Shown piece after piece: positions 1-5,984 of a DNA stretch of 9,819 bases (positions within the stretch are counted from its first letter, which is position 1; every line of letters begins with the position of its first letter). The notes under the pieces are model-generated. The model saw only the letters and a list, made by a program, of their open reading frames with translations, had not been told where the DNA came from and did not search any database. Source of the stretch: Verrucomicrobiota bacterium (GTDB taxonomy: Bacteria > Verrucomicrobiota > Verrucomicrobiia > Limisphaerales > JAEYXS01). A program made the position numbers and the translations under genes. The DNA lies in contig JAEYXS010000100.1 of the NCBI GenBank assembly GCA_023431185.1, forward strand, positions 1 through 9,819, given 5' to 3'.

Positions 1-95
1 GGAATCGCGATCGCAGCCAGGAGGCCGATGATGGCCACCACGATCATGATTTCCACCAGCGTGAAACCGCTCTTGCGGGAGGTTTGGATCTTCAT
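1..95 (-). CDS. Type IV pilin / type II secretion pseudopilin, N-terminal fragment (cut by window edge)
   Basis: Only the first 31 codons are in the window. They show a short basic leader (MKIQTSRKSG), then F-T-L-V-E and an unbroken hydrophobic helix (IMIVVAIIGLLAAIAI). This is the classic prepilin signature: Gly at residue 10 is the -1 position for prepilin peptidase (PilD), Phe11 becomes the methylated first residue, and Glu15 is the conserved +5 glutamate used in subunit docking. The product should be an inner-membrane prepilin that assembles into a type IV pilus or a type II secretion pseudopilus. Which of the two cannot be told without the C-terminal globular part. The ATG at 95 is preceded by AAGG (103-106) with 7 nt spacing. 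A sigma-54-type promoter lies at 206-223, so the gene is probably transcribed on its own rather than from the upstream waaF operon. Confidence 0.9.
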   Translation of the reverse strand, partial: MKIQTSRKSGFTLVEIMIVVAIIGLLAAIAI

Positions 96-205
96 TTGTT
101 TACCTTTTCTCTATGTGCGGCGTGGACATAGTGAAAGGCGGTTTTATGTATAAGTACGACTCTATGCGTCCACGGATTGCCTTCCACTGACCGCACTTTG
201 AGAAT

Positions 206-223
206 GTAGCAATCGGGGTGCCA
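206..223 (-). promoter_or_regulatory. Sigma-54 (RpoN) -24/-12 promoter for the pilin gene
   Basis: On the minus strand the sequence reads TGGCAC, five bases, then TTGCTA. The invariant GG (222-221) and GC (210-209) are exactly 10 nt apart, as in the RpoN consensus TGGCACG-N4-TTGCW. Transcription would start near 197, giving a 5' leader of about 100 nt before the pilin ATG at 95. Many type IV pilin genes are RpoN-dependent under the PilS/PilR two-component system, so the context fits. The match is seen directly. Activity, and the presence of RpoN and an activator in this organism, are inferred. Confidence 0.72.
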
Positions 224-224
224 T

Positions 225-248
225 GCAAATCAATTTGCGGATTAATCC
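225..248. promoter_or_regulatory. Two abutting palindromes next to the sigma-54 promoter
   Basis: GCAAAT-CA-ATTTGC (225-238) is a perfect inverted repeat. It is directly followed by the perfect 10-bp palindrome GGATTAATCC (239-248). Both lie between the waaF stop (262) and the -24 element (223-221), only 1 nt from the latter. They could be binding sites for a dimeric regulator of the pilin promoter, or part of the 3' end of the waaF transcript. There is no T-tract, so an intrinsic terminator is unlikely. Confidence 0.4.
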
Positions 249-261
249 CCAAACCTCGCTC

Positions 262-1386
262 TCAAGCCGAAAACTGTGTCATTTTGACCACTTCGCGAAC
301 CACTAAATCCACCGGCACGCTCGTCAAACACCGCCGGTCCACCGGGCATTCCCTCAGAAAACAGGGTTGGCAAGGGGAATTTCCCCTCAGAAACGCCACT
401 TTTTCGTCTCCCGGCAATCCAGGCCCGGTCAATTCCGGAGAAGTACTTCCAAAAATCGCGACCAATCTGGTTCCCACCGCTGCGGCTAGATGCATTGGGC
501 CAGTATCATTCGTGAGAACCACCCGGCAACCACTGAGAATCAACGCCAATTCCCGCAAGCCGGTTCTCCCCGCCAAGTTCACCACTGCCCCACTGCCCGC
601 CGCCCTAAGCTGTGCCTTTACCCCATTCACAACCTGCTCTGCCAGAGCCACATCCCCCTTACCACCAAAGACCAGCCAATGCCCGTCGACCTGCTGATTG
701 ACCTGCCCCGCCACCGTGATGAAGTTCTCTGCCGACCATCGCTTCGCCGGACCATACTCTGCCCCGGGATTCAGCCCAAAAACGGGTTTACCATCCTTGG
801 GCAACCCGAATTTCGCCCAAACCGCCTCACGCTCAGTCAAATCTGTCTCAATTTTGGGAAAAAGCGGCTCCGCACTCGCCCCCAAAGCTGCCACGAGATG
901 GAGGTAGTGGTGTAGCTGATGATCCTTGAAGCTTGGTTTTGGGGCCGTATCTGCTTCCCCGGCCACCAAACGGTGAATCTCCGCCACCGTCCGCTTGCGC
1001 ATGGCAACCAGTCCCGGCGTCCGCTCCACCACTTGATTCAGCAAAAGCGATCTCGCCCGCCCGCCGTAACCCGTCCGGTTCCCCACCCCACCGAGCCACA
1101 GCTCCAAAGCGGACCGCGTGGAGTTCGGCAAAACTAGTCCCGTATCAAAATTCCCCGCGCGCAATTTTTTCGCCACCCCCCACAGCGAGTCCTCGGCCCC
1201 GAAGGTGATGACTTCATTCAACCACGATTGCTTCTCCCACAGGCCCGCCAGTTTCTCCGGCGTGAGCAAGGTGACGTGTGCCTGGGGAAATCGCTCGCGC
1301 AAGCGGAACATCGCCGACGTGGTCATCACCGCATCCCCTAGCCAGTTCACGCCGCGAACCAAGATGCGTTTGGGCGCCGCGCTCAT
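262..1386 (-). CDS. waaF: ADP-heptose:LPS heptosyltransferase II (GT9 family)
   Basis: The 374-residue product is of normal WaaF length. It transfers L-glycero-D-manno-heptose from ADP-heptose to the growing inner core of lipopolysaccharide at the cytoplasmic face of the inner membrane. Evidence: the N-terminal GT9 motif RILVRGVNWLGDAVMTT (7-23, with the likely catalytic Asp18); NPGAEYGPAKRW (206-217), characteristic of WaaF; LAGRTGL (271-277); TNDTGPMHLAAA (292-303), the ADP-heptose-binding loop; and a C-terminal cysteine set C339-x2-C342-x4-C347-x5-C353, common in this enzyme. The start at 1386 is chosen because GGAGG (1394-1398) sits 7 nt upstream and the protein then begins right before the conserved beta strand. 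A longer in-frame start at 1497 would read through the preceding gene. The ATG overlaps the acyltransferase stop as ATGA, so the two are probably translationally coupled. Confidence 0.93.
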   Translation of the reverse strand: MSAAPKRILVRGVNWLGDAVMTTSAMFRLRERFPQAHVTLLTPEKLAGLWEKQSWLNEVITFGAEDSLWGVAKKLRAGNFDTGLVLPNSTRSALELWLGGVGNRTGYGGRARSLLLNQVVERTPGLVAMRKRTVAEIHRLVAGEADTAPKPSFKDHQLHHYLHLVAALGASAEPLFPKIETDLTEREAVWAKFGLPKDGKPVFGLNPGAEYGPAKRWSAENFITVAGQVNQQVDGHWLVFGGKGDVALAEQVVNGVKAQLRAAGSGAVVNLAGRTGLRELALILSGCRVVLTNDTGPMHLAAAVGTRLVAIFGSTSPELTGPGLPGDEKVAFLRGNSPCQPCFLRECPVDRRCLTSVPVDLVVREVVKMTQFSA

Positions 1387-2339
1387 GCTTCTGCCTCCGG
1401 GTATTCGACCGGGATGGTCGTCTTGCCCTGGCCGATCTTCGTTTCCTTGCCACCGCGATACTTGTTCGCCTTCCAGCGATTGTGCACCCAGAACCAATTC
1501 GCCGGGTCGCGCCGGATCGCTGCTTCAAATGCCGTATTCACATCCCGGCTGATGTCCTCCACGGAACGCGGTTCGCCCTTGAACATCGTCGGTATCTCCT
1601 CGCCCACCTCCACCCGCCACTGCGCCAGGCCGGTGCGATAGCAGATGGCCGTATGCAACGGACAATTGTAACGCAGCGCGAACACCGCCGGAGCCGCGCT
1701 CGTGGAGCAATCCCGCCCGAAGAACGGCAGCTTCAAGCCGCGATCCCCCGCGTGCTGGTCTGCCAGCAAACCCAGCAGCAGATTGGAAGTGGACATCGCT
1801 GTCTTCAAAGCCGCCGCTTCGGTCCGCCGCTCAAAGAACAGGCACTCCGATTTCTTCCGCAAGTCCAGCAACAGTTTATTCAACGCCGGCTGGCGCAAGC
1901 CACGATACGTCGTGGCACAGCGATATGGCGGCGCGAACTGGCCGAACCGCGCATACAGCTCGAAATTACCGAAATGCCCGATGGCCACCACCCGGCTCTG
2001 CGAAGTCGCTTCCGCATTGCCCAGATGCAGCTTGTCCGCGCCCACGAACTCAAAGTGCGGCTTCAATTCCTCGAGCGTCATGGCGGCGGTCTTGATGCCG
2101 CACGCGTAGTTCTCTCCGATGCGCTTGAAATTCTCGTGCGCCAGTTCCTGAATCTGCTCCCGCGTGCGCTCGTCACCGAAGCAATACGTCAGATTCTCCA
2201 GCATCACCCGGCGATGCCGCCGGTCGATCCAATAGCCCAACGCCCCGCCCGCCCGTCCCAGCCGCGCCACCGCCCGTAGCGGCAGTGCCTGCAGCAGCTT
2301 GATGAACGTCCACGCGATGATGTAGAGCACTTTGTCCAT
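1383..2339 (-). CDS. Lipid A late acyltransferase, LpxL/HtrB-MsbB family
   Basis: A 318-residue membrane-associated acyltransferase that adds a secondary acyl chain to the lipid A precursor. It has an N-terminal hydrophobic stretch (roughly 4-20) followed by a basic segment, and the HxxxxE catalytic pair in GHFGNFE (His122, Glu127). It also carries DQHAGDRG (194-201), PFFGRDCSTSAAPA (205-218) and the C-terminal WFWVHNRWK (282-290), the family's conserved W-x-H-x-R-W/F-K region. It is the middle gene of the operon, 15 nt downstream of lpxK and overlapping waaF by 4 nt, which supports a lipid A role. Acyl chain and donor specificity (LpxL, LpxM or other) cannot be read from sequence, so no symbol is given. 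The ribosome-binding site is weak (GAGA a few bases upstream). Confidence 0.88.
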   Translation of the reverse strand: MDKVLYIIAWTFIKLLQALPLRAVARLGRAGGALGYWIDRRHRRVMLENLTYCFGDERTREQIQELAHENFKRIGENYACGIKTAAMTLEELKPHFEFVGADKLHLGNAEATSQSRVVAIGHFGNFELYARFGQFAPPYRCATTYRGLRQPALNKLLLDLRKKSECLFFERRTEAAALKTAMSTSNLLLGLLADQHAGDRGLKLPFFGRDCSTSAAPAVFALRYNCPLHTAICYRTGLAQWRVEVGEEIPTMFKGEPRSVEDISRDVNTAFEAAIRRDPANWFWVHNRWKANKYRGGKETKIGQGKTTIPVEYPEAEA

Positions 2340-2354
2340 GGATCTCGCCGTCAG

Positions 2355-3527
2355 TTACCGGAAACAGATTTGCCGCACGCAATCTTGAAAGTCCTTCGCA
2401 CCACTCAGGATCTTGATTTCCACCCGCATGAAATAGATGGGCAGGTCGCGCCGGTCGATCTTCGGAAAGCGCACCGCATCTTTCTGCGTCGTGATGATCA
2501 TCTCCGCCTGCCGCTTCTTGCTGCGATTGATCGCGTTCAAGACCTCCTGCTGCGTGAACCGGTGATGGTCCGCGTAACTCTTCGTATAGACCAGCTCCGC
2601 GCCCAGCTTCACCAAGCTCTGCTCGAAACTCTCGGGCTGGGCGATGGCGCTGAACGAAGCCACGCGCCGGCCCTTCAGGAAATCCAGCCCATGCCGTTCG
2701 CCCGTGAACACATCCTCGAAATACAGCGGATGATGCACGCACTCGATGATGCCCGCCGTGGGATTGTACTTCGCGATGCGCTTGCGCAGCTCCGCCGTGT
2801 TGCCATCGCTCTTCGTCAGGAAGATCACGCTGGCCCGTGCCAGGTGCGGCGGCGGCTCGCGCAGCGTTCCACGAGGCAACATGTGCTCATTACCGAACGG
2901 TTGCTGACAATCCACCAATACAATGTCCTTCCGGCGACCACGCAGCTTCCAGTACTGGAAGCCGTCATCCAGCAACAGGATGTCGCAACCGAATTTCTGG
3001 ACCGCATAGCGGCCGCTCTTCACGCGGTCCTTGTCCACCAGCACCACCACGTCCTTGAGATTGGAGGCGAGCATGTACGGCTCGTCACCTGCCGTCTCGG
3101 AATCCAGCAACAACGATTTGCCATCCGACACCACACGCGGTGGCGTCGCTTCCTCGCGGAACAAAATCTTGTTGATCAAGCGGCGGCGCAACGGCGGCGG
3201 CTTGGAACGGTAACCACGGGAGAGGATGGCCACCTTGCGCCCTTGGTCCTGCAATTCCCGTGCGAACTTCTCCACCACCGGCGTCTTCCCTGTGCCACCT
3301 GCGGTGATGTTCCCCACTGCGATCACCTGGATGCCCAGCGTGGTATCCCGCAGGATGCGCACGTCATAGAGGAACTTGCGCGCCTTCACGATACCTTGAA
3401 AGACCTTGGACATTCCGTACAGCAACGTGCGCACCGCCGTGGCCCTTTTCCCCTGGCGGCGGTCAAAAATCACTTCGAGAACGAACTGCTCCGTCTCTTC
3501 AACCCAATTGCGGATCGTCTCCGGCAT
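2355..3527 (-). CDS. lpxK: Tetraacyldisaccharide 4'-kinase (lipid A 4'-kinase)
   Basis: A 390-residue inner-membrane kinase that phosphorylates the 4' position of the lipid A disaccharide using ATP, giving lipid IVA. The P-loop VGNITAGGTGKTPVV (71-85) is the distinctive LpxK Walker A. It is followed by LSRGY (102-106), GDEP (147-150), DKDR (165-168), LLLDDGFQ (184-191) and a PRGTLREP segment (218-225), all conserved in the family. At 390 residues it is about 60 longer than E. coli LpxK. About 30 of these residues lie before the point where LpxK usually begins (near Leu35), a charged extension with EEFVLEV-type helical character. The ATG at 3527 has no visible Shine-Dalgarno. The ATG of Met39 would remove the extension but also cut into the likely membrane-proximal helix, so the longer start is kept. 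It is the first gene of the lpxK-acyltransferase-waaF operon. Confidence 0.93.
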   Translation of the reverse strand: MPETIRNWVEETEQFVLEVIFDRRQGKRATAVRTLLYGMSKVFQGIVKARKFLYDVRILRDTTLGIQVIAVGNITAGGTGKTPVVEKFARELQDQGRKVAILSRGYRSKPPPLRRRLINKILFREEATPPRVVSDGKSLLLDSETAGDEPYMLASNLKDVVVLVDKDRVKSGRYAVQKFGCDILLLDDGFQYWKLRGRRKDIVLVDCQQPFGNEHMLPRGTLREPPPHLARASVIFLTKSDGNTAELRKRIAKYNPTAGIIECVHHPLYFEDVFTGERHGLDFLKGRRVASFSAIAQPESFEQSLVKLGAELVYTKSYADHHRFTQQEVLNAINRSKKRQAEMIITTQKDAVRFPKIDRRDLPIYFMRVEIKILSGAKDFQDCVRQICFR

Positions 3528-3584
3528 GTGCGGGACGGATTGTGCGGCCTAACCCTCTGCCCGGCAAGGCGAAGTCCAAGGAAA

Positions 3585-3617
3585 CCTCCTATGCCCGTAG
3601 CAGACGACGTAAGGAGG
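3585..3617. repeat. REP-like inverted repeat
   Basis: CCTCCTA (3585-3591) and TAAGGAGG (3610-3617) are complementary apart from a one-base bulge, around an 18-nt loop. There is no T-tract on either strand, so terminator function is doubtful. It lies about 16 nt from the heptamer array, and the two may belong to one repeated intergenic element. Confidence 0.4.
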
Positions 3618-3633
3618 CTCTGATCTTTCTCCT

Positions 3634-3668
3634 TTCGATGTTGGATGTTGGGCGTTCGAGGTTCGATG
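3634..3668. repeat. Five tandem copies of a 7-bp repeat (consensus TTCGATG)
   Basis: Five head-to-tail heptamers fill 3634-3668. Units 1 and 5 are exactly TTCGATG. Unit 2 differs at position 3, unit 3 at positions 3, 5 and 6, and unit 4 at position 6. Every unit starts TT and ends in G. The regular 7-bp period is seen directly. I recall similar degenerate heptamer arrays in intergenic DNA of Verrucomicrobiota, but cannot check that here. The array is non-coding in context, although every frame stays open through it. Confidence 0.7.
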
Positions 3669-3689
3669 TTTCCCAAGCCACTTTCCCGT

Positions 3690-3718
3690 TTGACCCAATA
3701 CTTCCTTTGAATGATATT
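3690..3718 (+). promoter_or_regulatory. Candidate sigma-70 promoter for the accessory cluster
   Basis: TTGACC (3690-3695, 5 of 6 matches to the -35 consensus) is separated by 17 nt from GATATT (3713-3718, 4 of 6 matches to the -10). It would give a leader of about 55 nt before the ATG at 3779. The -10 lies inside the dyad at 3702-3725, so a protein bound there would block it. Confidence 0.4.
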
Positions 3719-3725
3719 CAAGGAA
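3702..3725. promoter_or_regulatory. Long dyad symmetry, possible operator
   Basis: TTGAAT-GAT-ATTCAA (3707-3721) is perfect. The symmetry extends outward through TTCC and GGAA with one misaligned T, giving arms of about 10-11 bp. It overlaps the candidate -10 element and lies 53 nt before the ATG at 3779, which is a typical repressor operator position. It could also form a hairpin in the lpxK leader on the minus strand. Confidence 0.4.
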
Positions 3726-3778
3726 ATTAGCGTTCCCCGTTCCGACTAGCACATCTGAAATCCAAGGTTCTTTCAGCC

Positions 3779-4720
3779 ATGAAAACCTGCTCTTATTGCG
3801 GACAGGAAAACGAGGAATCCCTCACCGTCTGTGGTGGGTGCGGCACGGAATTGATTGCCGCACGGCCCCTGCACAGCATATTCAAAATCTTCGCTCCCCG
3901 CTCCAAACTTCCTGCCAGCTTTGATCGTTGGGAAGAAGTGGATATCATCACCAGCTCAGAGAATCTGCCCTCAGGCCCTCACATAAGCGAAATCCGCACT
4001 CTAGCGCAATGGCTGGATGCCTACGGAAGATGGCGCGGGTGCCATGACGAGTTCCTAAAAGCCGAGCAGACGATCCCCGTTGATGGAAAACTCATCGATG
4101 AGTTCGATAAACGGCAGCATGAGCACTACTCAGCCCTGTTCCTTCAGTCGGGGCAATGGCACGCCGTGTTGCTCATGCTTCTTGAAGAAATCACCGAGGC
4201 AGAGCGTTCACGTTACATAGCGGAGATAGATGGCATACTGGCGGAATTACGAAGGAACATTGCACGAACGCACCCATCCCCCGCAAGAGACGCATCGGCT
4301 CGTCAATCATCGATATCCGAATCGAGGGTGAACAACTTCACAGACACTCTGCGGGCCGTCGGGAAAAAGCCCGGGTTCTATCTCTGCCCCGATCGCCAAG
4401 GTAACAGCAAATCCCTTAGCCATTTGAGAACATTCATTCTCGGCATGGAGGTGGGCCAGACCGTCGAGTTCGATCACGCAGCTCTAGATGGCTTCACCGA
4501 ATGGATTTGCCTTAAGTATCAAGTCCCAATGAGTGGAATGGACGGACTTGGCCGTATCTTGGAACGCGCCGGGCATGATGAAACCGCCGGTTTTAAGCTC
4601 TTCTTTGAGGAATTCGAAGAGTTCCTGAAAGAGCGTGAATCCATCGGCACCGAAGCCATCAAGTTGCGCTATCAATCTTGGGAAAAGCAGTGGTGGCTAA
4701 GAGAAGACTCTGATGAGTAA
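3779..4720 (+). CDS. Uncharacterised protein: N-terminal zinc ribbon plus C-terminal immunity-like domain
   Basis: A 313-residue protein with no signal peptide or membrane segment, so probably cytoplasmic. Residues 4-21 form a CxxC-x10-CxxC zinc ribbon (Cys4, 7, 18, 21). Residues 45-160 are mostly charged and helical, with no family I recognise. Residues 165-185 look like a flexible linker rich in Ser, Ala and Pro. Residues 186-287 resemble a family of small proteins with the pattern 'L..(R/K)PG(M/F)Y(L/I)..., S-L-x-x-L-x-x-F-I-x-G, F-x-x-W-x-x-x-K-Y, F-F-x-x-x-x-E-F-L'. Here this appears as GKKPGFYLC (195-203), SLSHLRTFILGMEVG (212-226), FTEWICLKY (239-247) and FFEEFEEFL (275-283). I know that pattern from orphan genes often lying in toxin-immunity loci; the match is from memory. 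The ribosome-binding site is weak (AAGG at 3764-3767, 11 nt away). It is the first of three plus-strand genes in low-GC DNA. Confidence 0.75.
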   Translation: MKTCSYCGQENEESLTVCGGCGTELIAARPLHSIFKIFAPRSKLPASFDRWEEVDIITSSENLPSGPHISEIRTLAQWLDAYGRWRGCHDEFLKAEQTIPVDGKLIDEFDKRQHEHYSALFLQSGQWHAVLLMLLEEITEAERSRYIAEIDGILAELRRNIARTHPSPARDASARQSSISESRVNNFTDTLRAVGKKPGFYLCPDRQGNSKSLSHLRTFILGMEVGQTVEFDHAALDGFTEWICLKYQVPMSGMDGLGRILERAGHDETAGFKLFFEEFEEFLKERESIGTEAIKLRYQSWEKQWWLREDSDE

Positions 4721-4795
4721 ATCAATTTGAACTTTCAGGCTATGCCGCACGTTGACTTCGAAAGCTCAAAGACCTGACAGTAAGTTAATCGCTTC

Positions 4796-5392
4796 ATGAG
4801 CCATCAACTCGAAAAAGCGAATCGAATCATTCAGACGAGTAACTGGCCTGGAACCTCTCATGGCGAACTCATCGTCAAAACGCTTCTCGAAGGCCGCACT
4901 TTTCAGGAGTTGGATATCGATGAACTAAGAGCCCTGGCCAAGGGATACAACTGGTGGGGTAAGCACCAGGAAGAATATGAAGCCATCATCTCTGCCCTTA
5001 AACGGCAACCAGCCAATCTTCCGCTGGCCGAAGAAGCGGTCATACCCATCCTCAATGCGCATAGAATCGTGGGGCGATTGCTGCAAACTTATGATAAACT
5101 GATTGCGGACCAACTCGGCCCGGCGTGGTTCTGGCGCATCCGAAAAGCGATCGAATACGAACTGACTGCAACTGGTGAACGGGAGATGGACGGCCCAGAT
5201 TGGCAGCCGGGCATGGGCATTCCACATCCTGATTTATTGGAGCAGGCGATGGATGAATTGTTCCACGCCATTGAAGCCAAAGAGAAACAGGCTTGGGATG
5301 CAGTGCAACAACATCTCGCCTGCCGCCCAGCACTACGTGAATCGCCAAGGTTTGACATGCTCAAAACCCGGCTGACTTTTAAGAGCAGTTAA
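4796..5392 (+). CDS. Uncharacterised helical protein
   Basis: A 198-residue, probably cytoplasmic protein; I do not recognise the family. It is largely helical and rich in Glu, Leu, Ala and Trp. Residues 43-71 (ELRALAKGYNWWGKHQEEYE and onward) look like a TPR-type helical hairpin. They weakly resemble residues 71-100 of the preceding protein (EIRTLAQWLDAYGRWRGCHD), which may mean a shared fold but could be chance. A second helical region (110-126) and an acidic C-terminal helix (146-175) follow. It lies 75 nt after the previous gene. There is no Shine-Dalgarno before the ATG at 4796, though TTGACT (4752-4757) could be a lone -35 element. Intact frame, codon use consistent with coding and neighbours on the same strand support a real gene. 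Confidence 0.65.
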   Translation: MSHQLEKANRIIQTSNWPGTSHGELIVKTLLEGRTFQELDIDELRALAKGYNWWGKHQEEYEAIISALKRQPANLPLAEEAVIPILNAHRIVGRLLQTYDKLIADQLGPAWFWRIRKAIEYELTATGEREMDGPDWQPGMGIPHPDLLEQAMDELFHAIEAKEKQAWDAVQQHLACRPALRESPRFDMLKTRLTFKSS

Positions 5393-5445
5393 ACTTTTTA
5401 GCAGAAACCCTTGGGAAATGTTCAATTCAATGAAGGATGACCATT

Positions 5446-5964
5446 ATGAAAACGGTGCAATACACGGTCGGTCCGGAGATGGGACATCCAAAGCCCTATA
5501 CCACCTCTGGCAGCCTCCTAGAATTTCTCTCCAGGTGCAGCGGAACCATCGATCTCGAGCTCATTCCACCGCTCTCCATATTAAATCAAACCCTGAAAGC
5601 AGGCGCTGATCTGGATGAAAGTTGCCACTGGCAGCCGTTTGAACTGGATGAACGGGATTATGAGGAATTGGTTTTGGCGCTTCTCACTAGCCCGAACACC
5701 CGCTATGAACAGGTCAATCCCCCTGACTGGGTTTGCACACCGAGGGATTGGTATTACTGGGGTAATGAATTCCGGCTCGGTATTCCCGCTCAGAAACATC
5801 GCGAACTGCTGGAAGAAAGCAAGCTGTGGAGCAAAAAAGCGCGGCAAGCAAGTGAGGAAGGAAACAAGGAGCTGGCAGAAAGTTACAATTGGAAATCAAT
5901 CCAAGCGGGACAACAGCTCATGGATTTAGTGACCCCATGTTTCGAGAAATATCACAAGCGATAA
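5446..5964 (+). CDS. Uncharacterised Trp-rich protein
   Basis: A 172-residue protein of unknown family, with no signal peptide or membrane helix. It is rich in aromatic residues in the middle: CHWQPFELDERDYEELV (60-76), then PPDWV (92-96) and RDWYYWGNEF (100-109). This is followed by a charged helical C-terminal half (114-165) that looks like a two-helix hairpin or short coiled coil. The start at 5446 is chosen over the in-frame ATG at 5437 because AAGGA (5433-5437) lies 8 nt upstream. The earlier ATG overlaps that ribosome-binding site and would add only three residues. It lies 53 nt after the preceding gene and ends 20 nt before the convergent acetyltransferase. The strong ribosome-binding site is the best evidence that this cluster is translated. 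Confidence 0.7.
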   Translation: MKTVQYTVGPEMGHPKPYTTSGSLLEFLSRCSGTIDLELIPPLSILNQTLKAGADLDESCHWQPFELDERDYEELVLALLTSPNTRYEQVNPPDWVCTPRDWYYWGNEFRLGIPAQKHRELLEESKLWSKKARQASEEGNKELAESYNWKSIQAGQQLMDLVTPCFEKYHKR

Positions 5965-5966
5965 GC

Positions 5967-5982
5967 GGGCACACTGGTGCTC
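5967..5982. terminator. Possible hairpin between convergent genes
   Basis: GGGCAC-ACTG-GTGCTC forms a 6-bp stem (one G-U pair) with a 4-nt loop, centred in the 20 nt between the stops of the plus-strand gene ending at 5964 and the minus-strand gene ending at 5985. The position suits a two-way terminator, but neither strand has a T-tract, so this is weak. Confidence 0.25.
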
Positions 5983-5984
5983 CC

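Larger units (their letters stand above)
3528..3778. other. Non-coding region between the lipid A operon and the accessory cluster
   Basis: These 251 nt separate divergently oriented genes and must hold promoters for both sides. No protein-like frame is present. It contains a hairpin (3585-3617), five tandem heptamers (3634-3668), a strong dyad (3702-3725) and a candidate plus-strand sigma-70 promoter (3690-3718). I could not pick out a convincing lpxK promoter. The pairing of repeats here suggests a site that tolerates insertions. Confidence 0.6.

Noticed and set aside
143..160. Sigma-70 -10 element (TATACAT) for the pilin gene on the minus strand
   Set aside because: There is no -35 at usable spacing, and the sigma-54 site is far better.
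1387..1497. Upstream in-frame extension of waaF to 1497
   Set aside because: It would overlap 111 nt of the acyltransferase gene and gives residues unlike a GT9 N-terminus. ATG 1386 has GGAGG at 7 nt.
1278..3623. Long plus-strand open frames opposite the lipid A operon (1278-2279, 2370-3623)
   Set aside because: Both lie opposite well-conserved LpxK, acyltransferase and WaaF, show no family motifs and have shadow-type Arg-rich composition.
4752..4780. Promoter directly before the 4796 gene
   Set aside because: TTGACT is a fair -35, but no acceptable -10 occurs at 16-18 nt spacing.
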